Source: CANKHA01 sp035699705 (GTDB lineage: Bacteria > Pseudomonadota > Alphaproteobacteria > Rhizobiales > Xanthobacteraceae). From it: DNA of 64,000 bases. Of this stretch, positions 27,049-36,665 are shown in pieces. A model generated the notes under the pieces. That model was given only the letters and a program-made list of their open reading frames with translations. It was not told the DNA's origin and ran no database searches. The translations under genes were made by a program, and so were the position numbers. Within the stretch, counting starts at the first letter, position 1. Every line of letters starts with the position of its first letter. The stretch lies in assembly GCA_035699705.1 (NCBI GenBank), contig DASSPI010000019.1:1-64000 (forward strand), written 5' to 3'.

Positions 27049-28907
27049 CAGCATCCCTGACGCGCCGCGATACGCTTGTTCTCGGCGCCGGCGCCGTCGC
27101 GGCCTTCGCAACACCCGCGGCCTTGGCGCAGCAGGAGGAGCCGGAACGCCACGGCATCTCCGCCTTCGGCGACCTGAAATACCCGGCGGACTTCAAGCAT
27201 TTCGATTACGTCAATGCGGACGCGCCGAAGGGCGGCTCGTTCTCCCAGGTCGGCTCGACGCGGCAGTACAACCAGAATTTCCTCACCTTCAATTCGCTCA
27301 ACAGCTACATCCTCAAAGGCGATGCCGCGCAGGGCATGGAGCTGACCTTCGCCGCGCTGATGGCCTCGGCCGCGGATGAGCCCGACGGGCTCTATGGCCT
27401 GGCCGCGCGCGCGGTGCGTATTTCCGCCGACGGGCTGACCTATCGTTTCCTGCTGCGGCCGGAGGCGAAGTTCCACGACGGCACCCGCATCACGGCCCAG
27501 GACGTCGCCTTCTCGCTCACGACGCTGAAGCAGAAGGGCCATCCGATCATCCAGCAGCTCACGCGCGACATGCTCGGCAGCGAAGCGGAAGGCGACGACA
27601 CCGTTGTCGTGCGCTTTGCACCCAAGCGCGGACGCGACGTGCCGCTCTTCGCCGCGACGCTGCCGATCTTCTCGCGCGCCTATTACGCGGTGAAGAATTT
27701 CGAGGAATCGACGCTGGAGCCGCCGCTCGGCTCCGGTCCTTACAAGGTCGGACGTTTCGAGGCCGGCCGCTATATCGAATACGAGCGGGTGAAGGACTGG
27801 TGGGGCGCGGCGCTGCCGGTACGGCGCGGGATGAATAATTTCGACGTCCTACGCTACGAATTCTACCGCGACCGCGAGGCGGCGTTTCAGGCCTTCACCG
27901 GAAAGAACTATCTCTTCCGCGAGGAATTCACCGCCCGGGTCTGGGCCACGCGCTACGATTTTCCCGCGATCCGCGACGGGCGCGTGAAGCGCGAGATCTT
28001 GCCCGACGACACGCCCTCGGGCGCGCAGGGCTGGTTCTTCAACACCCGGCGCGACAAGTTCAAGAATCCAAAACTGCGTGAAGCGCTGATCCTGGCCTTC
28101 GATTTCGAATGGACAAACCAGAGCATCATGTACGGCGCTTATAAGCGCACGCATTCGGTGTTTCAGAATTCCGACCTGATGGCGACCGGCAAGCCGGGGC
28201 CAGACGAATTGGCCTTGCTTGAGCCGTTCCGCGGCAAAATTCCCGACGATGCTTTCTCCGAGGCTTTCGTGCCGCCGGTGACCGACGGCTCCGGACAGGA
28301 CCGCGCGCTGCTGCGCAGGGCCAGCCAGCTGTTGCAGGAGGCGGGCTACCCGATCAAGAACGGCAAGCGGGTGGATGCGAGGGGCGAACCGATCAGGATC
28401 GAGTTCTTGCTCGACGAGCCGAGCTTCGAGCCGCACCACATGCCCTATATCAAAAACCTCGGCGTGCTCGGCGTCGACGCCACGCTCCGGCTGGTCGATC
28501 CGGTGCAATACCGCGCGCGCGTGGACGATTTCGACTTCGACGTCACCGTGCAGCGCTTCAGCTTTTCTTCCACCCCGGGCGACGGCTTGCGCACTTATCT
28601 TTCATCGCAGGCGGCCGCCACCAAGGGCTCGCAGAATCTCGCCGGCATCGCGGATCCCGCGATCGACGCGCTGATCGACGCGGCGATCAACGCCGAAACG
28701 CGTGCCAGCCTGACCACCGCCTGCCGGGCGCTCGACCGTGTGGTTCGAGCCGGGCGCTACTGGGTGCCGCACTGGTATCTGGCCTCGCATCGCATTGCTT
28801 ATTGGGACGTGTTCGCCCGGCCCCCGACAAAACCGCGCTATGCGCGCGGCATTCCGGAAACCTGGTGGCACGACCCGGTGAAGGCCGCGAAACTGGAAAC
28901 GAGATAG
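27045..28907 (+). CDS. Peptide ABC transporter substrate-binding protein 2 (YejA/YepA family)
   Basis: The 620-aa paralogue of the preceding gene shares its main blocks (GISAFGDLKYPADFKHFDYVNADAPKGG, RITAQDVAFSLTTL, NTRRDKFKNPKLREAL) but clearly diverged elsewhere, so this is an old duplication. Its GTG start overlaps the upstream TGA (GTGA), implying coupled translation. The signal has a twin-arginine-like TRRDTLVLGAG and ends near ALAQQ. Two receptors for one permease suggest two ligand classes, for example murein peptides and antimicrobial peptides. The ligands are inferred from family knowledge only. Confidence 0.92.
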
Positions 28908-28939
28908 AGTTGGCGACTTGAAGAGCAATTATCAATATA

Positions 28940-29078
28940 AATTCGCTTCGGTCTCGCCTTTCGAGACGGCGCCTTCGGCGCCTCCTCAGGGTGAGGAGCG
29001 GAATTGAGTTCATCCTCATCCTGAGGGGCGACCGCAGGTCGCGTCTCGAAGGATAGAGGCCTCGAAGACGAGATATCT
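28940..29078. repeat. Palindromic repeat inside the yej operon
   Basis: Arms around TCTCGCCTTTCGAGACGGCGCC and CGCGTCTCGAAGGATAG flank CTCCTCAGGGTGAGGAG and CATCCTCATCCTGAGGGGCG. This is the TCGAGACGC/CTCAGGATGAGG type typical of Bradyrhizobium relatives; a related copy is at 60400-60538. It fills most of the 182-base gap between the binding-protein genes and yejB and may lower permease mRNA relative to the binding proteins. Confidence 0.65.
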
Positions 29079-29089
29079 TCCAAAACGAC

Positions 29090-30202
29090 ATGACCGCTTA
29101 TCTCATCCGCCGCCTGTTGTTCATGATTCCCACCTTGTTCGGGATCATGCTGGTTTCCTTCGTGGTGGTGCAGTTCGCGCCGGGCGGACCGGTGGAAAAA
29201 GTCATCGCGCAGCTCAGCGGCCGTGACACCGGCGCGACCTCGCGCATCTCCGGCTCGCCCGGCGGTGATTTCGGGGCCGGCCAGCAGATGCCCGGCGGCG
29301 CGATCGAGACGGTGACATCGAAATATCGCGGAGCGCAGGGCCTCGACCCGGAATTCATCAAGAGCCTGGAGCGGCAATTTGGCTTCGACAAGCCGGCGCA
29401 CGAGCGCTTCTTCCTCATGCTGTGGAATTACGCCCGCTTCGATTTCGGCAAGAGCTACTTCCGCGACGTCAGCGTGCTGCAGCTGATCAAGGAAAAACTG
29501 CCGGTCTCCATTTCGCTCGGGATCTGGATGACGCTGCTGACATACCTGATCTCGATCCCGCTCGGCATCCGCAAGGCGGTCAATGACGGCACGCGTTTCG
29601 ACACCTGGACCAGCGCGGTGGTCATCGTGGGCTATGCGATCCCCGGATTCCTCTTCGCCATCCTGCTGATCGTGCTGTTCGCCGGCGGCTCGTTCTGGGA
29701 CATCTTCCCGCTGCGCGGGCTGACTTCCGATAACTGGGCTGCGCTGCCCTGGTACGCAAAGATCCTCGATTATTTTTGGCACCTCACGCTGCCGATCATC
29801 TCGATGGCGCTCGGCGCCTTCGCCACCATGACGCTGCTGACGAAGAACTCGTTCCTGGACGAGATCCGGAAGCAATATGTGCTCACCGCGCGCGCCAAGG
29901 GAAATACCCAGACCCAGGTGCTTTACGGCCACGTCTTCCGCAACGCCATGCTGATCGTCATCGCCGGCTTCCCGAGCGCTTTCGTCGGCGCGTTCCTCTC
30001 CGGCTCGCTGTTGATCGAAACCATCTTCTCGCTCGACGGCCTCGGCCTGCTTGGCTTCGAAAGCGTGCTGAACCGCGACTATCCGGTGGTTTTCGCCACG
30101 CTATTCATCTTCTCGCTGGTCGGACTGGTGGTGAACCTGATCTCCGACCTGACCTATACCTGGATCGATCCGCGCATCGATTTTGAGTCGCGGGAAGTCT
30201 GA
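29090..30202 (+). CDS. yejB: Peptide ABC transporter permease YejB
   Basis: The 370-aa inner-membrane permease has the N-terminal helix YLIRRLLFMIPTLFGIMLVSF common to DppB/OppB proteins, a periplasmic loop with the YejB-specific Gly/Ser-rich segment (about 45-85), and the EAA loop region LTARAKGNTQTQVLYGHVFRNAM. It pairs with YejE to form the channel of the peptide importer. The yejE start lies one base after its stop. Confidence 0.95.
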   Translation: MTAYLIRRLLFMIPTLFGIMLVSFVVVQFAPGGPVEKVIAQLSGRDTGATSRISGSPGGDFGAGQQMPGGAIETVTSKYRGAQGLDPEFIKSLERQFGFDKPAHERFFLMLWNYARFDFGKSYFRDVSVLQLIKEKLPVSISLGIWMTLLTYLISIPLGIRKAVNDGTRFDTWTSAVVIVGYAIPGFLFAILLIVLFAGGSFWDIFPLRGLTSDNWAALPWYAKILDYFWHLTLPIISMALGAFATMTLLTKNSFLDEIRKQYVLTARAKGNTQTQVLYGHVFRNAMLIVIAGFPSAFVGAFLSGSLLIETIFSLDGLGLLGFESVLNRDYPVVFATLFIFSLVGLVVNLISDLTYTWIDPRIDFESREV

Positions 30203-30203
30203 G

Positions 30204-31385
30204 ATGGACGTGCGCACTGGCATCGCGGCTCCGGAGACGACGACGGTCTCGCCCACCGGTCTCGCCGTGCCGCCGCAGGGCCAGCGCATCGCGCTTTCGC
30301 CGCTCAACCGCCGGCGCTGGCAGAACTTCAAAGCCAACAGGCGCGGCTATTGGTCGTTCTGGATTTTCCTCGCGCTCTTCATTCTCAGCCTGTTCGCGGA
30401 ATTCATCGCCAACGACAAGCCGTACTACATCCGCGTCGACGGTAAATCCTATTTTCCCGCGGTCTTCACCTATGCCGAAACCGACTTCGGCGGCGATTTC
30501 GAAACCGCGGCGGATTATCGCGATCCGTTCCTGCAGAAGCTGATCGCGGAGAAGGGCGGCACCATGTTGTGGCCGCTGATCCGCTACGACTATTCCACCC
30601 ACAATCTCGACCTGCCGACGCCCGCGCCGTCCAAGCCCACCTGGATGCTCACGGAGAAAGAATGCGAGCCGGTGGTGAAGAAGAAGGGCCTGAGCTCCTG
30701 CCGCGATCTCGAATACAACTGGCTCGGCACCGACGACCAGGGCCGCGACGTGGTGGCGCGGCTGATCTACGGTTTCCGCATCTCGGTGCTGTTCGGGCTC
30801 ATCCTCACCATCATCTCGTCGGTGATCGGGGTCGCCGCCGGCGCGGTGCAGGGCTATTTCGGCGGCTGGACCGATCTGCTGTTCCAGCGTTTCATCGAAA
30901 TCTGGACCTCGATTCCGTCGCTTTATCTGCTGCTGATCATCTCGTCGGTGCTGGTGCCCGGCTTCTTCGTGCTGCTCGGGATTCTGCTGCTGTTCTCATG
31001 GGTGTCGCTGGTCGGGCTCGTGCGCGCGGAATTTTTGCGCGGGCGCAATTTCGAATATGTGCAGGCGGCGCGCGCGCTCGGCGTGTCGAACCCGAGCATC
31101 ATGTTCCGCCACCTTTTGCCCAATGCGATGGTGGCGACCATGACGTTTCTGCCCTTCATCCTGTCGTCGTCGGTGATGACACTGACCGCGCTCGACTTCC
31201 TCGGCTTCGGCCTGCCGCCGGGATCGCCCTCGCTCGGCGAATTGCTGTCGCAGGGGAAATCCAACGTGCAGGCGCCCTGGCTTGGCCTTGCCGGCTTCTT
31301 CTCCGTCGCCATCATGCTGTCGCTGCTGATCTTCATCGGCGAGGCGGTGCGCGACGCCTTCGATCCGCGTAAGGCTTTCGGGTGA
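30204..31385 (+). CDS. yejE: Peptide ABC transporter permease YejE
   Basis: The 393-aa second permease starts at 30204, directly after the yejB stop. The cytosolic N-tail leads to RRGYWSFWIFLALFILSLFAEF, then a large periplasmic region of about 130 residues typical of YejE (with WLGTDDQGRDVVARL), then five helices with the EAA loop QAARALGVSNPSIMFRHLLPNAM. Its stop overlaps the GTG of yejF by 4 bases. Confidence 0.95.
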   Translation: MDVRTGIAAPETTTVSPTGLAVPPQGQRIALSPLNRRRWQNFKANRRGYWSFWIFLALFILSLFAEFIANDKPYYIRVDGKSYFPAVFTYAETDFGGDFETAADYRDPFLQKLIAEKGGTMLWPLIRYDYSTHNLDLPTPAPSKPTWMLTEKECEPVVKKKGLSSCRDLEYNWLGTDDQGRDVVARLIYGFRISVLFGLILTIISSVIGVAAGAVQGYFGGWTDLLFQRFIEIWTSIPSLYLLLIISSVLVPGFFVLLGILLLFSWVSLVGLVRAEFLRGRNFEYVQAARALGVSNPSIMFRHLLPNAMVATMTFLPFILSSSVMTLTALDFLGFGLPPGSPSLGELLSQGKSNVQAPWLGLAGFFSVAIMLSLLIFIGEAVRDAFDPRKAFG

Positions 31386-33028
31386 ACGCAATGGACGTGA
31401 AGACCGAAAAACTGCTGGACGTGAAGGACCTCTCGGTCGTCTTCAAGCAGGGTGACAAGGACATTCTCGCCGTCGACCGCGTCTCTTTCGATATCGCCAA
31501 GGGCGAGACGGTGGCGATCGTGGGCGAATCCGGCTCCGGCAAGTCCGTCACCGCGCTGTCGGTGATGAAGCTCTTGCCTTATCCCGCCGCGCGCCATCCA
31601 TCCGGCATGGTGCATTTCAAGGGCCAGGAACTGCTGCACCTGCCGGAGCACGAAATCCGCAAGGTACGCGGCAACGACATCACCATCATCTTCCAGGAGC
31701 CGATGACGTCGCTCAATCCGCTTCACACCATCGAGAAGCAGATCGGCGAGATCCTGGACCTGCACCGCGGGATGAGCGGCGCCGCCGCGCGCCGGCGCAT
31801 CCTCGAATTGCTCACGCAGGTCGGCATCCCCGACCCGGAGACGCGGCTCGGCAGCTATCCCCACCAGCTTTCCGGCGGGCAGCGCCAGCGCGTGATGATC
31901 GCGATGGCGCTCGCCAACGAGCCGGATCTGCTGATCGCCGACGAGCCGACCACGGCGCTCGACGTCACCGTGCAGGCGCAGATCCTGAAACTGCTGAAGG
32001 ACATCCAGACCCGCCTCGGCATGTCGATGCTGTTCATCACCCACGACCTCGGCATCGTGCGCAGGATCGCCGATCGCGTCTGCGTCATGAGCGCGGGCAA
32101 GATCGTGGAACAGGGCCCGGTCGAGCGCATCTTCACGGCTCCGGAGCATCCCTATACGCGCGCGCTACTGGCGGCCGAACCGAAGCCCGATCCGGCGCCG
32201 CTGCAGCCGGCCGCCCCGGTCGTGGTTCAGACCAATGGCCTGAAGGTGTGGTTTCCGATCAAGCGCGGCGTGCTGCGCCGCGTCGTCGGCCATATCAAGG
32301 CGGTCGATGGCGTCAGCATCGAGGTGCGCAAGGGCGAGACGCTGGGGGTGGTGGGCGAATCCGGCTCCGGCAAGACCACGCTGGGCCTCGCCCTGCTGCG
32401 GCTGATCTCATCCGACGGCCCGGTGGTGTTCATGGGGCACCAGTTGCAGGGCCTGAAATTCAAGGAGATGCGGCCGTTCCGGCGCGACATGCAGATCGTG
32501 TTCCAGGATCCCTTCGGCTCGCTCAGTCCCCGCATGTCGATTGCCGATATTCTGGCCGAGGGCCTCGACGTGCACCAGCCCAAGCTCACACGCGCGGAAC
32601 GCGATCAGCGCGTGGTGCAGGCGCTGGAAGACGTCGGGCTCGATCCGGAATCGCGCTTTCGCTATCCGCATGAATATTCCGGCGGCCAGCGCCAGCGCAT
32701 CGCGGTCGCGCGCACGCTGGTGCTGGAGCCGACCTTCATCGTGCTGGATGAGCCGACCTCGGCGCTCGACATGCTGATCCAGGCGCAGATCGTGGACCTG
32801 CTGCGCGACCTGCAGAAGCGCCGCAACCTCACCTATCTCTTCATCTCGCACGACCTGCGCGTGGTCGCCGCGCTTGCCAGCCGGTTGATGGTGATGCGCA
32901 ACGGCAAAGTGGTGGAAGAGGGCCCCGCGATGGAGCTGTTCCAGAATCCGAAGAGCGACTACACGCGCGCGCTGTTCGCCGCCGCCTTCAAGCTGGAGAC
33001 GGCCTCCGAAGGCGTGGTGGCGCAGTAG
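31382..33028 (+). CDS. yejF: Peptide ABC transporter ATPase YejF (two fused NBDs)
   Basis: The 548-aa protein contains two ATP-binding cassettes in tandem. NBD1 has GESGSGKS, signature LSGGQRQRV and LLIADEPTTALD. NBD2 (from about 285) has GESGSGKT, YSGGQRQRI and IVLDEPTSALD. Both have the peptide-transporter C-terminal extension, and it powers import by YejB/E. The GTG start overlaps the yejE stop (GTGA); an ATG three codons later is possible. This is the last gene of the operon and converges on a small membrane protein gene. Confidence 0.95.
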   Translation: MNAMDVKTEKLLDVKDLSVVFKQGDKDILAVDRVSFDIAKGETVAIVGESGSGKSVTALSVMKLLPYPAARHPSGMVHFKGQELLHLPEHEIRKVRGNDITIIFQEPMTSLNPLHTIEKQIGEILDLHRGMSGAAARRRILELLTQVGIPDPETRLGSYPHQLSGGQRQRVMIAMALANEPDLLIADEPTTALDVTVQAQILKLLKDIQTRLGMSMLFITHDLGIVRRIADRVCVMSAGKIVEQGPVERIFTAPEHPYTRALLAAEPKPDPAPLQPAAPVVVQTNGLKVWFPIKRGVLRRVVGHIKAVDGVSIEVRKGETLGVVGESGSGKTTLGLALLRLISSDGPVVFMGHQLQGLKFKEMRPFRRDMQIVFQDPFGSLSPRMSIADILAEGLDVHQPKLTRAERDQRVVQALEDVGLDPESRFRYPHEYSGGQRQRIAVARTLVLEPTFIVLDEPTSALDMLIQAQIVDLLRDLQKRRNLTYLFISHDLRVVAALASRLMVMRNGKVVEEGPAMELFQNPKSDYTRALFAAAFKLETASEGVVAQ

Positions 33029-33039
33029 TCCTTCGCCGA

Positions 33040-33423
33040 TCAGCTCGCCGCGAGGGTCCCGCTCGTGCGGTAGACCACGACGGTGAACAGGATCATCGCC
33101 GCCAGGAAGATCAGCGATCCGATGATGGCGAGAAATTCGTAGGAATGATCGACCACGGTGACCGCCGCGATGCCGATCGGAAAGATAACGGCGGCGGCAA
33201 GGTGCAGATAGGCATGTGCCTTCGCCAGGCCAAGCGTCTCCGCGGCGGGAACCAGGCGGTAATACAAGCCGGCCAGGAACATGATGACGAAGCCGACAAG
33301 GTTCAGATGCGCATGAGTGGGAGCCAGCCGGAAATCCTGTTTCATCGCCATGCCGATGCCGAGGCACAGGCCTAACAGCAGCAGCGTAATGCTCACACGC
33401 AGCAAGAGTGTCGAAAGTCGCAT
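33040..33423 (-). CDS. Small four-helix membrane protein, resembling a fragment of heme-copper oxidase subunit I
   Basis: The 127-aa protein has four hydrophobic segments (about 8-26, 40-56, 72-92, 98-117) and histidines at 37, 39, 70, 74 and 93. The block THAHLNLVGFVIMFLAGLYYRLVP recalls CcoN/NorB-like helices in which paired histidines bind heme. It is far too short to be an oxidase, is complete with its own start, and is not next to oxidase genes. Possible roles are heme binding or assembly, but none is shown. It converges on yejF with an 11-base gap. Confidence 0.65.
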   Translation of the reverse strand: MRLSTLLLRVSITLLLLGLCLGIGMAMKQDFRLAPTHAHLNLVGFVIMFLAGLYYRLVPAAETLGLAKAHAYLHLAAAVIFPIGIAAVTVVDHSYEFLAIIGSLIFLAAMILFTVVVYRTSGTLAAS

Positions 33424-33522
33424 AATATTTCCCCCTCCGAATCGCGGCGGGAATATCAGCGATCACCGACAGCGTGGCAAGCGGCGTTGCACGGCTTTCC
33501 ACCTCGGGTTGCGGGCGGACGG

Positions 33523-34362
33523 CTAAAGCCGCCTGACGCTGGTGATCTCGCAGCCGCTCTCGCGGATGCGCGCGACCGCTTCGGCAACCGGCTCGATGGC
33601 GACCGCCATGTGAAAGGCATTGGCGTGAATCATCGTGCGCGCGTCGCGCGCGATGGCGACGTGACCTTGCCAGAAGATCAGGTCGCCGCGGCGCAGGTCG
33701 GAAGCGGACACAGGCTGTCCCAACAATGCCTCCTGCATGTACGTGTCGCGCGGGCAGTGATGGCCGCAGGCATTCAGCGCAATCTGCACGAGTCCCGAGC
33801 AGTCGATGCCCAGGCTGGTCTTGCCGCCCCAAAGATAGGGGCTGCCGAGAAACCGCTCGGCGACGGCGACAAAATCGCTGCCTTTGTCCGCGATCGGCAG
33901 CAGATGCCGGAACGGAATATATCCGGCCGAGGTAAAGGCCAGCGCGCCTTCGACCCGGTCGAGCTCCACCTGGGCGCCGAACGGCAAGCCGTGCAACGGC
34001 GGCAGCTTGATGGAAGGTCCGGGGAATGCCAGCGTGCGCACCGCGCCGACCTTATGGCTGCGTGTCAAAGCCGGGGGGACCAGGGCGCTCGCCGGCAGCC
34101 AGCCGACATAGTCGTCATTTTCAAGCTGGCCCCAGGCCCAGCCTTCCTCGGTGATCTCGTAAACAGTCAGGCGCTCACCCATCAGTGCTTCGGTATCGAG
34201 CGCGGCATCGGGTTGCGGCGCGCGCCGCAAGGGCGCCACCGGATCGTTCACTTCGTAGCGCGTGCCGTCGACGAAACGCGCGGCCTGCACCTTTCCTTCC
34301 AGATGCCTGGCGGCGAGGTCCGGCCGCGCCGGAGTCAGCCGGGGATCGAATGATTCCGTCAT
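33523..34362 (-). CDS. Cytosolic SH3-NlpC/P60 peptidase, YkfC-like
   Basis: The 279-aa protein has no signal peptide or membrane segment. Bacterial SH3 repeats (about 35-95, with APLRRAPQ and GWAWGQLENDDYVGWLP; and about 105-150) precede an NlpC/P60 domain with catalytic Cys188 (GIDCSGLVQ), His234 (GHVAIARD) and His246. This layout is that of YkfC-type gamma-D-glutamyl-diamino acid endopeptidases, which cut recycled murein peptides with a free L-Ala end. It lies directly after the M17 aminopeptidase gene (72-base gap) and faces the peptide importer operon. The function in recycling is inference from architecture and context. Confidence 0.87.
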   Translation of the reverse strand: MTESFDPRLTPARPDLAARHLEGKVQAARFVDGTRYEVNDPVAPLRRAPQPDAALDTEALMGERLTVYEITEEGWAWGQLENDDYVGWLPASALVPPALTRSHKVGAVRTLAFPGPSIKLPPLHGLPFGAQVELDRVEGALAFTSAGYIPFRHLLPIADKGSDFVAVAERFLGSPYLWGGKTSLGIDCSGLVQIALNACGHHCPRDTYMQEALLGQPVSASDLRRGDLIFWQGHVAIARDARTMIHANAFHMAVAIEPVAEAVARIRESGCEITSVRRL

Positions 34363-34425
34363 GGCCGGGCCTGTCGCGGCCATCCACGTTCTTCACGTTG
34401 CTGCCAAGCCGGGCATGACGAAAAA
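34355..34425. repeat. REP-like palindrome between nlpC and pepA
   Basis: CATGGCCGGGCCTGTCGCGGCCATCC and GCCAAGCCGGGCATGACG form an imperfect inverted element typical of Bradyrhizobium relatives. It begins at the start codon of the NlpC/P60 gene and fills the gap to the aminopeptidase gene. Confidence 0.5.
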
Positions 34426-34434
34426 TGGGCTGTG

Positions 34435-35820
34435 CTATTCATAACGCTCCTTCAACAATGCATAGATCGCGCGCGCGGCCTGGCATTCTCCGCCCTCGGG
34501 CCGGCCCGGCTTGGCGCTCGGCGTCCAGGCATAGATATCCAGGTGCAGCCAGGTTTTCGCGGCCTCGACAAAGCGCTTCATGAAGAGGGCGCAGGTGATC
34601 GAGCCGGCAAAGCTGCCGGTCGAGACATTGTTGATATCGGCGGTCTTCGACTCCAGCATCGCCTCATAGGGCCGCCACAGCGGTAGCCGCCAGAGCGGAT
34701 CGTTCTCGGCCGCGGCATGCTGCGCCACCTTGGCCGCCAGCGCTTCGTCGTCGGTATAGAAGGGCGGCAGCTCCGGCCCGAGCGCCACCCGCGCCGCGCC
34801 GGTGAGGGTCCCCATATCGATCAACAGTTCCGGCGCTTCCTCGTCGGCGAGCGCCAGCGCGTCAGCCAGGATCAGCCGGCCTTCGGCATCGGTATTGCCG
34901 ATCTCGACCGTGATTCCCTTGCGCGAGCGGTAGATGTCGAGTGGCCGCATCGCGGAACCGGAGATCGCGTTTTCCACCGCCGGGATAAGCACGCGCAAGC
35001 GGATCTTGAGCTTGGCGTCCATCGCCATCTGCGCCAGCGCCAGGACGTTGGCCGCGCCGCCCATGTCCTTCTTCATGATCAGCATGGCGTTGTCGGGTTT
35101 GATATCGAGCCCGCCGGAATCGAAACACACGCCCTTGCCGACCAGCGTGACTTTCGGCGCTTTGGGGTCGCCCCAGGTCATATCGATCAGCCGCGGCGCC
35201 CCGGCGGCGGCGCGGCCGACGGCGTGGATCAGCGGAAAATTCCGCGCCAGCAGATCGTCACCGACGATCACGTTGATGTTCGCACCGAACCGGGTGGCCA
35301 CATCGCGCGCCGCCTTCTCCAGCTCGGCCGGCCCCATGTCGTTGGCCGGCGTATTGATCAGGTCGCGCGTCAGGAAGGCGGCTTCCACGATGCGGGAGAT
35401 TTCAGCGGCATCGACGCCTTCCGGGATCTCCAGCCGCACGGTCCTGCCGTCGCTTTTGCGGTAACGCGTGAAACGGTAGCTGCCGAGTGCGAAGGCAAGC
35501 GCGGCAAGGCGCGCATCATGCGGGGCATTGGCGAAGCGATAGCTGCCGGACGGGAGCAGCTCGGCGAGCTTGCCGGGCAGGAACAGGTTCTTGTTCGCGG
35601 CCTTCGGATTCTCGATGCCGAACAGCACGCTGCCCAGCTTGTTGTTCGCGCCCGGCACCAGCAGGTGACTGCCCGGCCGCGGCTCGTAGCCGGCCGCGCG
35701 CGCGAAAACCCGGGTGGCGGCGTCGAGCGGCCCGCCGCCGTCCTCCCAACCGGCTGGGGTGACGAACCAGATCGGTACCGCGTCGGAAGCTTCACCGCGC
35801 GCAACAAAGATCGGATGCAT
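34435..35820 (-). CDS. Leucyl aminopeptidase family protein (M17)
   Basis: The 461-aa metallopeptidase removes N-terminal residues from peptides in the cytosol. The C-terminal catalytic domain has VGKGVCFDSGGLDIKP (Lys229, Asp234), KKDMGGAANVL (Lys251, Asp252) and NTDAEGRLILADAL (309-322), with all expected metal and catalytic residues. The N-terminal domain is shorter and divergent relative to E. coli PepA (503 aa). It is first in a two-gene unit with the NlpC/P60 peptidase. With the nearby peptide importer this suggests peptide digestion after uptake. Confidence 0.93.
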   Translation of the reverse strand: MHPIFVARGEASDAVPIWFVTPAGWEDGGGPLDAATRVFARAAGYEPRPGSHLLVPGANNKLGSVLFGIENPKAANKNLFLPGKLAELLPSGSYRFANAPHDARLAALAFALGSYRFTRYRKSDGRTVRLEIPEGVDAAEISRIVEAAFLTRDLINTPANDMGPAELEKAARDVATRFGANINVIVGDDLLARNFPLIHAVGRAAAGAPRLIDMTWGDPKAPKVTLVGKGVCFDSGGLDIKPDNAMLIMKKDMGGAANVLALAQMAMDAKLKIRLRVLIPAVENAISGSAMRPLDIYRSRKGITVEIGNTDAEGRLILADALALADEEAPELLIDMGTLTGAARVALGPELPPFYTDDEALAAKVAQHAAAENDPLWRLPLWRPYEAMLESKTADINNVSTGSFAGSITCALFMKRFVEAAKTWLHLDIYAWTPSAKPGRPEGGECQAARAIYALLKERYE

Positions 35821-35956
35821 GCAAATTCCGTGTCTTGGAGCTTGGCGGTGCTAGCACGAAGCCGGCGCGCTGCGAAAGCCGGTCCTGGTGGAAAGCTGCG
35901 CGCGGGCCCGCTAGAGTGCCGCGCAGACTTTCCAGGCCTCACAGCGAAAGAAGCGC

Positions 35957-36556
35957 ATGAACGACAATCAGCCAAAATACGAATTCAAGAATGTCAAAGT
36001 CTCGCGGCTGCCGCCTCTGCCGGAGCCGCTCGATCCGATCATCACCGAATTATTCGAGGATACCGCCAGCCGCGGCGGCAGCATCCTCAACCTGCACCTG
36101 ACCAAGGCGCATGCGCCGAAGCTGCAGGCGGCCGGCCGGCACATCACCCGCGCGTTGCGCAATGAATGCGACGCGCCGCGCGTGTTGCGCGAGATCGCCA
36201 TCCTGCGCGCGAGCATCCTGGTCGGCTGCGCCTATGAGGAGCATCACCACCGTCCGCTCGCGGCGGCGGCCGGGCTGACGCAGGAGCAGGTCGATGCGGT
36301 CAAGGACTGGCGGCCGAAGGCGCATCTGTTCGACGACAGGCAGCGGGCGCTCCTCGCCTATGTGGATCAGCTCGCGTTGAACAAGGGCGACGTGGATGAC
36401 ACGACCTTCGCCGCCATGGAGAAGCATTTCAGCCCGCAGGAGATCGTGGAGCTGACGATGTGCGCCACCAGCTATTACGGCGGCGGTCTGTTTATGAAGG
36501 CGATGCGTATCCGGCTCGACGAGCCGCATAAAAAAGCCGCGCCCGGGAAATTCTGA
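35957..36556 (+). CDS. Carboxymuconolactone decarboxylase-like protein
   Basis: The 199-aa all-helical protein belongs to the CMD/AhpD superfamily: REIAILRASILVGCAYEEHHHRPLA matches the core motif, and the C-terminal EIVELTMCATSYYGGGLF matches the second helix pair. The AhpD redox CxxC is absent; only Cys91 is in the motif, next to Glu94-Glu95 and His96-98, so a peroxiredoxin-partner role is unlikely. Substrate unknown. It is divergent from the aminopeptidase gene and upstream of tadD, about 110 bases apart. Confidence 0.85.
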   Translation: MNDNQPKYEFKNVKVSRLPPLPEPLDPIITELFEDTASRGGSILNLHLTKAHAPKLQAAGRHITRALRNECDAPRVLREIAILRASILVGCAYEEHHHRPLAAAAGLTQEQVDAVKDWRPKAHLFDDRQRALLAYVDQLALNKGDVDDTTFAAMEKHFSPQEIVELTMCATSYYGGGLFMKAMRIRLDEPHKKAAPGKF

Positions 36557-36665
36557 GCTTCGGAAATGCGTGCGGGGCAGCATTAACCTCTCATTAGGGT
36601 TAACGCCTTATTGCTGAGGGTCGATGGGCGCGTGCGGATGCGTCCCAAGCCATGACCCGATCGCC

